Assembly (NCBI RefSeq): GCF_039872745.1 | Contig: NZ_JBDPZD010000002.1 | Location: 372,001 to 436,000, forward strand | Direction: 5' to 3' | DNA: 64,000 nt | Origin: Pelomonas paludis | GTDB lineage: Bacteria > Pseudomonadota > Gammaproteobacteria > Burkholderiales > Burkholderiaceae_C | In this document: positions 8,658 to 14,999 of the stretch, one piece after another | Position numbering within the stretch: the stretch's first letter is position 1 | Layout of the letters: each line of letters begins with the position of its first letter | Notes under the pieces: model-generated | Told to the model about the DNA's origin: nothing | Databases searched by the model: none | What the model saw: only the letters and a program-made list of their open reading frames with translations | Made by a program: the position numbers and the translations under genes

Positions 8658-8861
8658 CACCTTGGTCTTTCCTTGTTCTGAAACACGCCGGCCGCACGGC
8701 CTACAACCTCTGCTCCCTGTTTCACAACCGGCTCCGCACTGCGGGGCCTTTTCGTGTGCGCTGCTTCATGGCGACAGCCTATCTGGGAAATCAGGAACGG
8801 TGCAGCTTCGATTTGTTGCACGACAGGCTCGCACTGCTCTCCGAAGCTAAGCCCATGCGTT

Positions 8862-8970
8862 GCTGACTCCGTCAGCACCATGCCCAGGCAGCTCAGGTCT
8901 TCAAGGCTGCGCCGCGGAACCTTCCGCGTCGACCGAACCAGTCCGCTTCGCATCGCCCGCGCGGACACCG
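8862..8970 (+). promoter_or_regulatory. recurrent structured RNA leader, copy A (radC-motif-like)
   Basis: P1 GCTGAC/GTCAGC (8862-8876), then ATGCCCAGG, P2 GCAGC/GCTGC (8888-8910), P3 CGCGG/CCGCG directly after, then a conserved tail with CGAACCAG and TTCGCATCG. P2 here differs from the other copies (U-A changed to C-G on both sides), which supports base pairing. It ends about 95 bases before the gene at 9065. Confidence 0.65.
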
Positions 8971-9017
8971 CCGATACCTGGCGTCGATGCTTCGATCCAC
9001 CTCACGGGAAGTTCCTT

Positions 9018-9032
9018 CATCCCGTCGGGATG
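9018..9032 (+). promoter_or_regulatory. leader hairpin before the gene at 9065
   Basis: CATCC/GGATG stem (extendable to the palindrome CATCCCG-T-CGGGATG) followed by a U-rich CCATTTTTCC run and a GGAGAG ribosome site. Confidence 0.45.
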
Positions 9033-9064
9033 GGCGCTTTCCATTTTTCCCCATGGAGAGTCCC

Positions 9065-9319
9065 ATGTCCCTTGCTTCCACTTCGCCACCCATCACGGCA
9101 CAGGCGGTCCGAGCCGATTCCATCGGCTACCTGGCCCAGACCTTTGCTGACAAGCGCCTGCCTCTGCAGGTTCTTCGCAGTGCCGCTGGTTACTACATCG
9201 GCACGCTCGATGACCACGACGGACCTTGCTCCCGCGAGTCCTTCGAGTACTTCCCCAGCCGCGACGCCGCAGCCAAAGCCCTGGCGACAGGCGCGTGGAC
9301 GCAGCGATCGCACCCGTGA
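9065..9319 (+). CDS. small ICE accessory protein, function unknown
   Basis: 84 aa from the ATG at 9065, preceded by GGAGAG; an upstream in-frame ATG (8987) lacks a ribosome site and would include the leader. The sequence has a compact alpha/beta look with SAAGYYIGTLDDHDGPCSRES and FEYFPSRDAAAKALATGAW, a pattern that resembles small one-domain proteins which read like a degenerate single-strand or nucleotide binding fold, but no family is recognised with certainty. It is the first gene of the accessory block and is preceded by both a structured leader (copy A) and a hairpin. Confidence 0.6.
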   Translation: MSLASTSPPITAQAVRADSIGYLAQTFADKRLPLQVLRSAAGYYIGTLDDHDGPCSRESFEYFPSRDAAAKALATGAWTQRSHP

Positions 9320-9347
9320 TTGCCCCTGCCATCCAAGGAGATTCCTC

Positions 9348-9740
9348 ATGAGCTTGTCATTGCCTCAAGAAGTGTTCGATCAGATCGCGCGGGAAGATGC
9401 GCATTTCACCAAGGCCCCGTCCGCGTTCCTCCAGGCCTGGAAGCGCGGTGCCGAGATCGCCGGTGCCGAATGGTTCGGCGATGGCACCCGCGAAGGCTTG
9501 CAGCGTGCCACGACCAAGTGGGAGCTGCGGCCCAACATGTTGATGCTCAACGACGCCCTGGGTGTCCTGAGCAGTGGCCAGCGCATGTTCCTGTCCGCGA
9601 TGGTGAGCTTCTACAACGCCCGCGAAGGCGGCGCGATGCTCAAGCGTTGCGGCTTCGAGGGGCTGTCCGACTTCGGCGGTCTCGATCTGGAACGCCGCAA
9701 GGTGATCGCCGACCTGATCCTCAACTACAACGGCTGGTGA
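9348..9740 (+). CDS. conserved ICE accessory protein, function unknown
   Basis: 130 aa from ATG 9348 with AAGGAG at 9335-9340, 7 bases before it. The frame runs open far upstream, but only this part is protein-like. Mostly helical: PQEVFDQIAREDAHF, then RTREG-like and NMLMLNDALGVLSSGQRMFLSAMVSFYN, ending in ERRKVIADLILNYNGW. No catalytic signature or membrane segment. It lies 28 bases after the previous gene, the shortest gap in this block, so the two probably share a transcript. Similar proteins are, from memory, common in this position of PFGI-1-class ICEs; no function is known to me. Confidence 0.65.
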   Translation: MSLSLPQEVFDQIAREDAHFTKAPSAFLQAWKRGAEIAGAEWFGDGTREGLQRATTKWELRPNMLMLNDALGVLSSGQRMFLSAMVSFYNAREGGAMLKRCGFEGLSDFGGLDLERRKVIADLILNYNGW

Positions 9741-9781
9741 GCCTGCCTGCCGTCCTGCTTTCGCCTTTCATCCAACCCCAC

Positions 9782-9824
9782 GAGGGACATGCGTCCCTGT
9801 CGGGGCCATGTCCCTCCTTTTTTT
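9782..9824 (+). terminator. terminator-like hairpin directly upstream of a start codon (possible attenuator)
   Basis: GAGGGACATG (9782-9791) and CATGTCCCTC (9807-9816) form a perfect 10-bp stem followed by CTTTTTTT (9817-9824). It looks like an intrinsic terminator but sits only 14 bases before the ATG at 9839, with the ribosome site CAGGAG in between. Confidence 0.7.
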
Positions 9825-9838
9825 CTCAGGAGTGACAC

Positions 9839-10117
9839 ATGCCCCGTCCACATGCATCGCTGACGCTCAGACAGATCGTCCGCCGCCTCAACGAGCACCA
9901 CGCACGAACCGCAGCCGGGTTCTATGGCGACGGTCATCTTCCTGGCCGCTGGTTCCGCGCCCGACTCGTTCGCGGCACGACGCTGGAGGTCCATGACTGG
10001 ATCACCTGGGTCTCCGTACCGAACGGCACCTGCTTCCGCGACCACAACGGCAGGCATGTCCTGGCCGTGACCTATCCCCCATCGGACGCACCGACAGCAG
10101 GCATGCCCGCCCACTGA
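9839..10117 (+). CDS. small ICE accessory protein, function unknown
   Basis: 92 aa, ATG 9839 with CAGGAG in front. A basic, Arg/His-rich protein; the N-terminal LTLRQIVRRLNEHHARTAAGF could be a short helical DNA-contact region, and the C-terminal half is beta-like (WFRARLVRGTTLEVHDWITWVSV). No family recognised. It is separated from the previous gene by a terminator-like hairpin and from the next by a second perfect DnaA box and an imperfect palindrome copy. Confidence 0.55.
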   Translation: MPRPHASLTLRQIVRRLNEHHARTAAGFYGDGHLPGRWFRARLVRGTTLEVHDWITWVSVPNGTCFRDHNGRHVLAVTYPPSDAPTAGMPAH

Positions 10118-10161
10118 GCAAGCGCGTCAATTTCCGCCGCTCCGCCTGAGCGACCACCACT

Positions 10162-10170
10162 TTATCCACA
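10162..10170 (+). promoter_or_regulatory. second perfect DnaA box
   Basis: TTATCCACA in the 118-bp gap between 10117 and 10236, 25 bp before the imperfect palindrome copy 4. It may mark DnaA control of the downstream gene or be chance; no iterons accompany it. Confidence 0.45.
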
Positions 10171-10186
10171 TCCACCCGCTGGGGCT

Positions 10187-10206
10187 TAATCCCCAGCAGG
10201 GGATAG
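10187..10206. promoter_or_regulatory. palindromic operator-like site, copy 4 (imperfect)
   Basis: TAATCCCC-AGCA-GGGGATAG: the same half sites as copies 1-3 but with a 4-base spacer. It overlaps a CCAGCAG/CTGCTGG hairpin that covers the region just before the ribosome site of the gene at 10236. Confidence 0.45.
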
Positions 10207-10235
10207 CTCCGCCTATTCTCTGCTGGAGAAATCCC

Positions 10236-10949
10236 ATGCCCATCCAACCGAATCCATTCGTTCGCGGCTATCAGAACCTGAGCACCGTCCGCACACTTTG
10301 CATCACCTACGAGGACGACAGCCCACCAGTCTGGCGGCTGCTTCATTCCAGCCAGGCGCATCTGCCTGACGCTCAAGTCGCACAGTTCCCCTGCATCTTC
10401 TGCAACGACTTTGCCTTGATCACCGAAGGTCAGGAGATCAGCGAGGAACTCGAGGATCAATGCCAGACCGAGGGCATCGTGCGAACCGTGACCTATGCGG
10501 TTGCAGGCGACGACTTCGGCCAACCTGTCCATGTCGGCGACACCTATTCCGACGAGGCTGCACGCGAAGTCATCCGGCGCCTGACTTTCGAGACCGGCTT
10601 CTACAGCCGCTGCTGGGAGATCAGTTCCGCCCACATCACCGAAGATGCCGGGCGCTACCTCGCCGAGCTGGCCGACATCGCAACGCCGGCCCGGTTTCTG
10701 TTCGTCGCCTTCCGCATCCCGTACAGCCCAGCGATCGGCGTCAAGCTGATCGCCACGCCCTGGTCGGATGAGAACCTCGGCCACATCGAGGGCATCACGG
10801 CCGAATACCTGCGTCGGGAGCATCTCAGGAAGGCCATGCCCGAGAGTCTGGTCGACGTCCTGCATCTGGCAGCCGAGGCCGACGTGCGCATCCTGATCTT
10901 CGATGCGGACGCGCAGATCCTGGAAGGCCTGCCGATCTTCGAGGAGTGA
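10236..10949 (+). CDS. accessory ICE protein, possibly DUF5983-like
   Basis: 237 aa, ATG 10236 with CTGGAGAA upstream. Features visible: a CIFC pair near residue 48, an acidic middle region, and ISSAHITEDAGRYLAEL around residue 130, which recalls the start of DUF5983 domains (similar ISTAHIT pattern); this assignment is tentative. The C-terminal part RILIFDADAQILEGLPIFEE is strand-like and acidic. Overall acidic protein without signal peptide or membrane segment. Acidic accessory proteins in such blocks can be anti-restriction DNA mimics, but nothing specific supports that here. A strong terminator follows at 10970. Confidence 0.6.
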   Translation: MPIQPNPFVRGYQNLSTVRTLCITYEDDSPPVWRLLHSSQAHLPDAQVAQFPCIFCNDFALITEGQEISEELEDQCQTEGIVRTVTYAVAGDDFGQPVHVGDTYSDEAAREVIRRLTFETGFYSRCWEISSAHITEDAGRYLAELADIATPARFLFVAFRIPYSPAIGVKLIATPWSDENLGHIEGITAEYLRREHLRKAMPESLVDVLHLAAEADVRILIFDADAQILEGLPIFEE

Positions 10950-10969
10950 CGCCACCCCCCAAGCCACAG

Positions 10970-10993
10970 CCCCTGTTCGCAGGGGTTTTTTTT
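10970..10993 (+). terminator. intrinsic terminator
   Basis: CCCCTG-ttcg-CAGGGG stem (10970-10985) followed by eight T (10986-10993), 20 bases after the stop of the gene at 10236. Textbook rho-independent form. Confidence 0.9.
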
Positions 10994-11076
10994 CGCGTGC
11001 AGGAAACCGACCTGGCCGGGGTGCCGATTCTTTGTCGGCAGGTCAATGGAGCCAGTGCACTCTGAATCCATGTTCC

Positions 11077-11175
11077 GCTGACTTGAGGTCAGCAACATGC
11101 CCAGGTAGCCATCGACCTTCAAGGCTACGGTGCGGTTCTCCGCAGAGGTCGTTGTTCATCCCCGGCGCATCCCGC
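11077..11175 (+). promoter_or_regulatory. recurrent structured RNA leader, copy B (radC-motif-like)
   Basis: P1 GCTGAC/GTCAGC (11077-11093), ATGCCCAGG, P2 GTAGCC/GGCTAC (11105-11128), P3 TGCGG/CCGCA (11131-11144), then a GGCGCATCCC-like tail. The P3 outer pair is U-A here against C-G in copy A. It ends about 80 bases before the ATG at 11256. Confidence 0.7.
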
Positions 11176-11190
11176 GCCATTTACCTCAAC

Positions 11191-11216
11191 CCACCAGGGA
11201 TTCCCAATCCCGGTGG
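11191..11216 (+). promoter_or_regulatory. leader hairpin before the gene at 11256
   Basis: CCACC-a-GGGATT pairs with AATCCC-g-GTGG around a 3-nt loop, followed by CTTGGTTTTCTTC and AAGGAG. Confidence 0.5.
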
Positions 11217-11255
11217 CGGGGCGGGCGTCCCTTGGTTTTCTTCAAGGAGATTCCC

Positions 11256-12056
11256 ATGGACCACGCTCTTATCCGCTCTCAAATGCCGACTCTCGTCGCA
11301 GGCCATGTGCCTCGCAATGCCCGGTCGTTCAAGTTCAACGTCTACGATGGCACGCCGCAGAGAACCATGCTCGGCTTCGCGACCGATCCCAGTCCGTTCC
11401 ATGGCAAGGTGATCGCGGTCACCGATGACGCGATCATCGTGAAGGTCAAGCCGACCCAGTTCGCCGTGGTCGATCGCCATCTGGTCACTGCTGTGCCGGC
11501 CGAAGGCAGCAAGGTCGAAGTCGTTCCGTATGCGCGGCGCCATTTCGATGGTCAGCGTGTCGGCACCCCTCGGGAGAAGACGGAATACCTGTCCGATGGC
11601 ACGCCCTACACCGTCAAGTCGGTGATCCTGGGCGACGCCACCGCCGAGCTGCCTGTGCCGCCAGCACGCTGCCCGGAACTGGCCGAACTGATCCAGCAGT
11701 TGCAGAAGCTGCCGGCACCGGACGGTCATCGTCACATCAGCCATCTTCTGGTCGATGCCAAGGCCCGCGACTTTACGCTGGTCGATCCGAAGCCGAAGGA
11801 CATCATCGCCACGCCGCCGGCCATCAGCTTCACGGTCGAGACCGGAAAATTCAGCGGCAAGGTCACGGTGAGCTACGACCGGGGCGGTGACGTCTATGTG
11901 GTCGAACTGCATCGCGACGGCGAGCGCATCGAGCGTGTTGATGACGTCTATTTCGACGATCTCGGTGACACGCTGGAGCGCTTGATCGACGACGGCAGTT
12001 GGCGGTTTATCCGCGTGGAAATGATTTCGGGCAAGACGCCCGGTGTGCGGCACTGA
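11256..12056 (+). CDS. large accessory ICE protein, function unknown
   Basis: 266 aa, ATG 11256 with CAAGGAG. Beta-rich sequence; the region FHGKVIAVTDDAIIVKVKPTQFAVVDR (first 60 residues of the conserved part) resembles an SH3/KOW-like barrel, followed by VTAVPAEGSKVEVVPYARRHFDG, a form seen in KfrB-type or antirestriction-associated small barrels; this is only a resemblance. The C-terminal third (ISFTVETGKFSGKVTVSYDRGGDVYVVEL) is again beta. No catalytic residues recognised. It is flanked by a structured leader before and by an intrinsic terminator after, so it is its own transcription unit. Confidence 0.6.
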   Translation: MDHALIRSQMPTLVAGHVPRNARSFKFNVYDGTPQRTMLGFATDPSPFHGKVIAVTDDAIIVKVKPTQFAVVDRHLVTAVPAEGSKVEVVPYARRHFDGQRVGTPREKTEYLSDGTPYTVKSVILGDATAELPVPPARCPELAELIQQLQKLPAPDGHRHISHLLVDAKARDFTLVDPKPKDIIATPPAISFTVETGKFSGKVTVSYDRGGDVYVVELHRDGERIERVDDVYFDDLGDTLERLIDDGSWRFIRVEMISGKTPGVRH

Positions 12057-12078
12057 ACCTACCCTTGTGTTCTCTCAC

Positions 12079-12105
12079 AGCCCCTCGATCGAGGGGCTTT
12101 TCTTT
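12079..12105 (+). terminator. intrinsic terminator
   Basis: AGCCCCTCG-at-CGAGGGGCT stem followed by TTTCTTT, 22 bases after the stop of the gene at 11256. Confidence 0.85.
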
Positions 12106-12202
12106 GGTTCATTCCCCCGGTGGTTGACCAATCGGGAAGATCGCCGATGCCGATTTCCTCTGGCGGCCCGCCTTTGCAGGCGCCACGCTGCTGCCATGTT
12201 CC

Positions 12203-12300
12203 GCTGACACCCGTCAGCAGCATGCCCAGGTAGCCAAGGTCTTCAAGGCTACGACACGGTTTCGGCCGCGTTGATCGCACCAGTTCGCTCTCGGCATCCA
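12203..12300 (+). promoter_or_regulatory. recurrent structured RNA leader, copy C (radC-motif-like)
   Basis: P1 GCTGAC/GTCAGC (12203-12218), ATGCCCAGG, P2 GTAGCC/GGCTAC (12230-12252), P3 around ACGG...CCG, then GTTGATCG, CCAGTTCGC and GGCATCC. Both this copy and copy B are preceded by CCATGTTCC. It ends 150 bases before the STY4534-type gene. Confidence 0.7.
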
Positions 12301-12386
12301 TAGCGCGAACGTCCATCGAGTCATCGATGGAGATGCCACGACAGTTGTTCACGGGTCTTACGACCCACAACCCGCGCGGGGGTTTC

Positions 12387-12412
12387 CACACCTCCCCGCC
12401 AGGGCCGGTGTG
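12387..12412 (+). promoter_or_regulatory. leader hairpin before the STY4534-type gene
   Basis: CACACC/GGTGTG stem around a C/G-rich loop, followed by TCTCCGCTTTTCTTGTCC and CTGGAG. Confidence 0.4.
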
Positions 12413-12449
12413 TCTCCGCTTTTCTTGTCCTCAAGTCTGGAGATTCACC

Positions 12450-12986
12450 ATGACCACTTCATCCGAAAAATCGTACTTCGACCTGCACATCACTGGCCTC
12501 GGGTATCTCAATCGCATCCGCGAAGTGAAGCCCAAGAAAGGTGAGCCGTTCCTGGCCTGCGACATCGCAGCGCTCAATGGTCCGAGCAACGCTCCCGAAT
12601 ACCGCCGTTTCGACGTGCGCGTGTCCGGCAGCGAAGCTCAGCATCTGGTCCGCCGTTGCGAAGAGGCCGTCAAGGCCGAACGCAAAGTGCTGATCGGCTT
12701 CCGCCTCGGCGACCTGTGGACCGACATCTTCACCTACTCCAAGGGGAAGAACGCCGGCCAGCAGGGCGTCAGCCTGAAGGCTCGCCTGCTCTTCGTGAGC
12801 TGGATCAAGGTCGATGGCGAGATGGTCTACAAGGCCGAGCCCAAGACGACCGATGACGCGGCGAGCGAGGATGCACCCGCACCCTCCAGCACGTCGGCAA
12901 CCGAGGACGCACCTGCGCCCGAAGTCGCCGCCAGCAACGACGCCCAAGCACCCGCTGAAGCGCCGGCCCTGGCCGAGTCGTTTTGA
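12450..12986 (+). CDS. STY4534 / DUF3577 family ICE protein
   Basis: 178 aa from ATG 12450 with CTGGAG before it; an in-frame ATG upstream lies in the leader. The conserved part covers residues 8-135: YFDLHITGLGYLNRIREVKPKKG near the start, then FLACDIAALNGPS, and GFRLGDLWTDIFTYSKGKNAG. This is the DUF3577 / STY4534 pattern; the domain has an OB-like look (beta strands in the order of SSB-type proteins). The last 45 residues are Ala/Pro/Glu-rich and disordered. The family is annotated as ICE replication proteins; single-strand binding is an inference from the fold. Confidence 0.8.
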   Translation: MTTSSEKSYFDLHITGLGYLNRIREVKPKKGEPFLACDIAALNGPSNAPEYRRFDVRVSGSEAQHLVRRCEEAVKAERKVLIGFRLGDLWTDIFTYSKGKNAGQQGVSLKARLLFVSWIKVDGEMVYKAEPKTTDDAASEDAPAPSSTSATEDAPAPEVAASNDAQAPAEAPALAESF

Positions 12987-12990
12987 TCCG

Positions 12991-13020
12991 CAAGGCCCCG
13001 TGCGCATGCACCGGGCCTTG
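12991..13020 (+). terminator. hairpin between STY4534-type and DUF3275 genes
   Basis: CAAGGCCCCGTGC and GCACCGGGCCTTG pair with one mismatch around GCAT, followed by TTCTCTTCCCC. A terminator or processing hairpin with a weak U-tract, 5 bases after the stop. Confidence 0.55.
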
Positions 13021-13101
13021 TTCTCTTCCCCTTCGATCGAGCACCGCTTGCGCTTCGGCGCTGGCGGCACGCGATCGCTCATTCGTCGAAAGGAGCCATC
13101 C

Positions 13102-13716
13102 ATGATCACTGTTCCAGGCCAACTGGCCATCAAGACCATCCACGGCCGCAACGGCGACTTCAACGTCGGCCGCCTGGCGACTTCCATCGGCGAGTTCGTC
13201 ATCAAGAATGCCGAACTCGACCAGTACGCCGAAGGCAAGTACGACGGCGACTTCATCATCACCGAGATCCGGCCCTCCACCTACAACACCAGTGGGCGGA
13301 TGGTGATCGAAATCCGCGCCCACCTGGGCGGCATGACCTTGTCCAGCATCGATCCCCTGAGCCGCGACGAGGCCCGACGGCTGAGTCCGCAGGAAGTCGA
13401 TCCCATCGACGAAGAGGCGCAAGCACCCGTGCCTACCGCAGCCCCGGCACCCGCCAAGGCGAAGGGACGCAAGGGCAAGGACCCTTTGGTCGATACCACG
13501 CCGTTCGGCACCGCGGCAGTTGCCAAGCCGTCGACCCAGGCCTCGGCCGAGGACGACGACACCGCGCTGTTCGGCGCGCTGTGGCCGCTGGGCAGCAGCG
13601 TCAAGCTCGATCCAACCGTGGATCGTCGTGTCCTGCGTCAGCAGCGCGACCGTCTCGGTGCGCTGGGCTACGCGTTCGCACCGTTGTCCCAGGACTGGCA
13701 CCTCGCCAGCGCCTGA
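13102..13716 (+). CDS. DUF3275 family ICE protein
   Basis: 204 aa from ATG 13102, ribosome site AAGGAG at 13090-13095. Conserved N-terminal domain (1-95) with MITVPGQLAIKTIHGRNGDF and GEFVIKNAELDQYAEGKYDG, then FIITEIRPSTYNTSGRMVIEI, which is the DUF3275 pattern. A Pro/Ala/Lys linker (KAKGRKGKD) follows, then a short C-terminal helical segment with RRVLRQQRDRLGALGY. DUF3275 follows STY4534-type genes in many ICEs of this class. Function unknown; the beta-rich N-terminal domain and neighbours suggest DNA metabolism. Confidence 0.8.
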   Translation: MITVPGQLAIKTIHGRNGDFNVGRLATSIGEFVIKNAELDQYAEGKYDGDFIITEIRPSTYNTSGRMVIEIRAHLGGMTLSSIDPLSRDEARRLSPQEVDPIDEEAQAPVPTAAPAPAKAKGRKGKDPLVDTTPFGTAAVAKPSTQASAEDDDTALFGALWPLGSSVKLDPTVDRRVLRQQRDRLGALGYAFAPLSQDWHLASA

Positions 13717-13749
13717 TTCATCCGTCGCGAAAACGACGTTCCACCACCC

Positions 13750-13784
13750 GCCGGGGTCCTTCCCCGATGGGGAGGGACTCCGGC
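13750..13784 (+). promoter_or_regulatory. leader hairpin before the gene at 13806
   Basis: Three-part stem: GCCGG/CCGGC, GTCC/GGAC and CCCC/GGGG around GAT, followed by TCTTTCTTC and AAGGAG. Confidence 0.55.
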
Positions 13785-13805
13785 TCTTTCTTCAAGGAGA
13801 CCCTC

Positions 13806-14198
13806 ATGGGCTGGACCTTTTCCAACTGGACCCGCAGCGCGCTGATCGGCGAGCTGACCCGACCGGACGAGAGCGAAGCAGCGCGCTACGAAACGATCAC
13901 CCACACCCTGCGCGGCAACGTGCTGTGGTCGGTGGTTCGGATCACGGCCAAACAGCCGGACGTGCACAAGCTCGACATCGGTCAATCCACCACGTTCATC
14001 GCCTGCCACCTGCTGGAAGGCTCCGGCTCAAGCTGGGGCTACAAGCCGATGGACGAGTCGATGCACCCGTACTACTACTCGTGCCCGCTGTCCTACCTGG
14101 ACATGGCGCCCGAGCAGTCCCGAGAGTGGCGCGAAGGCGTGCGTGCCTATCACGCGCGTCGCCGCACACCGGCCACGCCGGCGCTGGCGCCGGACTGA
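13806..14198 (+). CDS. accessory ICE protein, function unknown
   Basis: 130 aa from ATG 13806 (CAAGGAG in front). N terminus MGWTFSNWTRSALIGELTRP, then a beta-rich core (NVLWSVVRITAKQPDV, QSTTFIACHLLEGSG) and an aromatic motif MHPYYYSCPLSYLDMAPE around residue 82-100. The MGW start and the YYYSCPLSYLD motif resemble the DUF6927 type seen in such elements, but I am not sure of the number. No membrane segment. The C-terminal tail is basic (WREGVRAYHARRRTP). Confidence 0.6.
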   Translation: MGWTFSNWTRSALIGELTRPDESEAARYETITHTLRGNVLWSVVRITAKQPDVHKLDIGQSTTFIACHLLEGSGSSWGYKPMDESMHPYYYSCPLSYLDMAPEQSREWREGVRAYHARRRTPATPALAPD

Positions 14199-14228
14199 GC
14201 AATTCCTTTCCACCCCATGGGGCAGTGC

Positions 14229-14244
14229 CTGCCCCTGCGGGCAG
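14229..14244 (+). promoter_or_regulatory. leader hairpin before the gene at 14275
   Basis: CTGCCC-ctgc-GGGCAG stem within a longer G/C-rich region (accompanying GGGGCAGTG repeats), followed by TCCCTTCTTCATC and GAGGA. Confidence 0.4.
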
Positions 14245-14274
14245 TGCTGTCCCTTCTTCATCGAGGACATCACC

Positions 14275-14925
14275 ATGCCTGCACCTTCATCTCTCAAGAC
14301 GCTGTATCGCATCGACGAATGCCCCGACCTGATGGCCGACGGCTGCATCGGTGACGAAAGCGGCAACCTGGTCTTCCTGTCCGTCTGGGCGCGCGACACC
14401 GCCATCCAGCAGTTCCTGGCTCGCCTGACCCTCGGGCGCGACGAGCAGGGACTGGACCAGTTCCACGTCATCAACGAACAGGGCGGCTCGATCCCGGTCT
14501 TCGTCGGCAATGTCGAGAACCTGGAGAAGCGCAGCACCCGCGTCTTCCGGCGCACGCTGTTCGGTTCCATGGTCAACCTGTGGTTGTTCGACCGCCGCTG
14601 CGTGAAGCCCGACAAGGCCAACGCCAGCGCGCTGGCCCTACTGCCCAGGGATTCATCGCATCGCACCGATCGGCTGTGGACGCTGGTGCAGGACACCTGC
14701 CCACTGCCGTTGCTCGATCACTGGCGCGACACCGTGCTGGAACTGCTGCAAGCCCGCGCGATGCTGAGCCGCCTGCCATCCGCCATCGGCGCGTTGGAAG
14801 GTCATCGGCTGGCGATCGACGTCCCGGCGCTGACCGCCGCGCTGGGTGACCTGATCCGAAACAGCACCCTCGGGGCGTCGCGGTACGAGCTGGCTTCCGG
14901 CGCACCGCTTCGGCGCGTGGCCTGA
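14275..14925 (+). CDS. accessory ICE protein, function unknown
   Basis: 216 aa from ATG 14275 with a GAGGA ribosome site. The first 115 residues look alpha/beta (LKTLYRIDECPDLMADGCIGDES, NLVFLSVWARDTAIQQFLARL, GGSIPVFVGNVENL), the second half is helical (WTLVQDTCPLPLLDHWRDTVLELL). No known catalytic motif is visible and no family is recognised. It sits between two other small accessory genes with the same kind of hairpin leader. Confidence 0.6.
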   Translation: MPAPSSLKTLYRIDECPDLMADGCIGDESGNLVFLSVWARDTAIQQFLARLTLGRDEQGLDQFHVINEQGGSIPVFVGNVENLEKRSTRVFRRTLFGSMVNLWLFDRRCVKPDKANASALALLPRDSSHRTDRLWTLVQDTCPLPLLDHWRDTVLELLQARAMLSRLPSAIGALEGHRLAIDVPALTAALGDLIRNSTLGASRYELASGAPLRRVA

Positions 14926-14940
14926 GTCATCTCCATGTAC

Positions 14941-14963
14941 GGGCATGCGCGGCGCGCGTGCCC
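14941..14963 (+). promoter_or_regulatory. leader hairpin before the methyltransferase gene
   Basis: GGGCA-t-GCGC pairs with GCGC-g-TGCCC around GGC, followed by ATCTTTCTTC and CAGGAGG. Confidence 0.5.
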
Positions 14964-14999
14964 ATCTTTCTTCATCCCACTTCCTTCCAGGAGGTTCCC

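Larger units (their letters stand above)
8197..9064. other. 868-bp gap with several hairpins, no convincing gene
   Basis: All open frames here have poor coding character. The stretch contains a GCCCCGC/GCGGGGC hairpin (8249-8267), a long perfect inverted repeat (8401-8451), a CCGAAGGC/GCCTTCGG hairpin (8637-8657), one copy of the recurrent structured leader (8862-8970) and a hairpin just before the next gene (9018-9032). It is a reasonable place to look for a small RNA or an oriT-like site. Confidence 0.5.
10950..11255. other. 306-bp intergenic region with terminator, RNA leader and hairpin
   Basis: No gene. In order: intrinsic terminator (10970-10993), recurrent structured leader copy B (11077-11175), leader hairpin (11191-11216) and the ribosome site of the gene at 11256. 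Confidence 0.7.
12057..12449. other. 393-bp intergenic region with terminator, RNA leader and hairpins
   Basis: No gene. It holds a terminator (12079-12105), structured leader copy C (12203-12300), a perfect CCATCGA/TCGATGG hairpin (12313-12330) and a CACACC/GGTGTG hairpin (12387-12412) followed by a pyrimidine run and CTGGAG. Confidence 0.7.
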
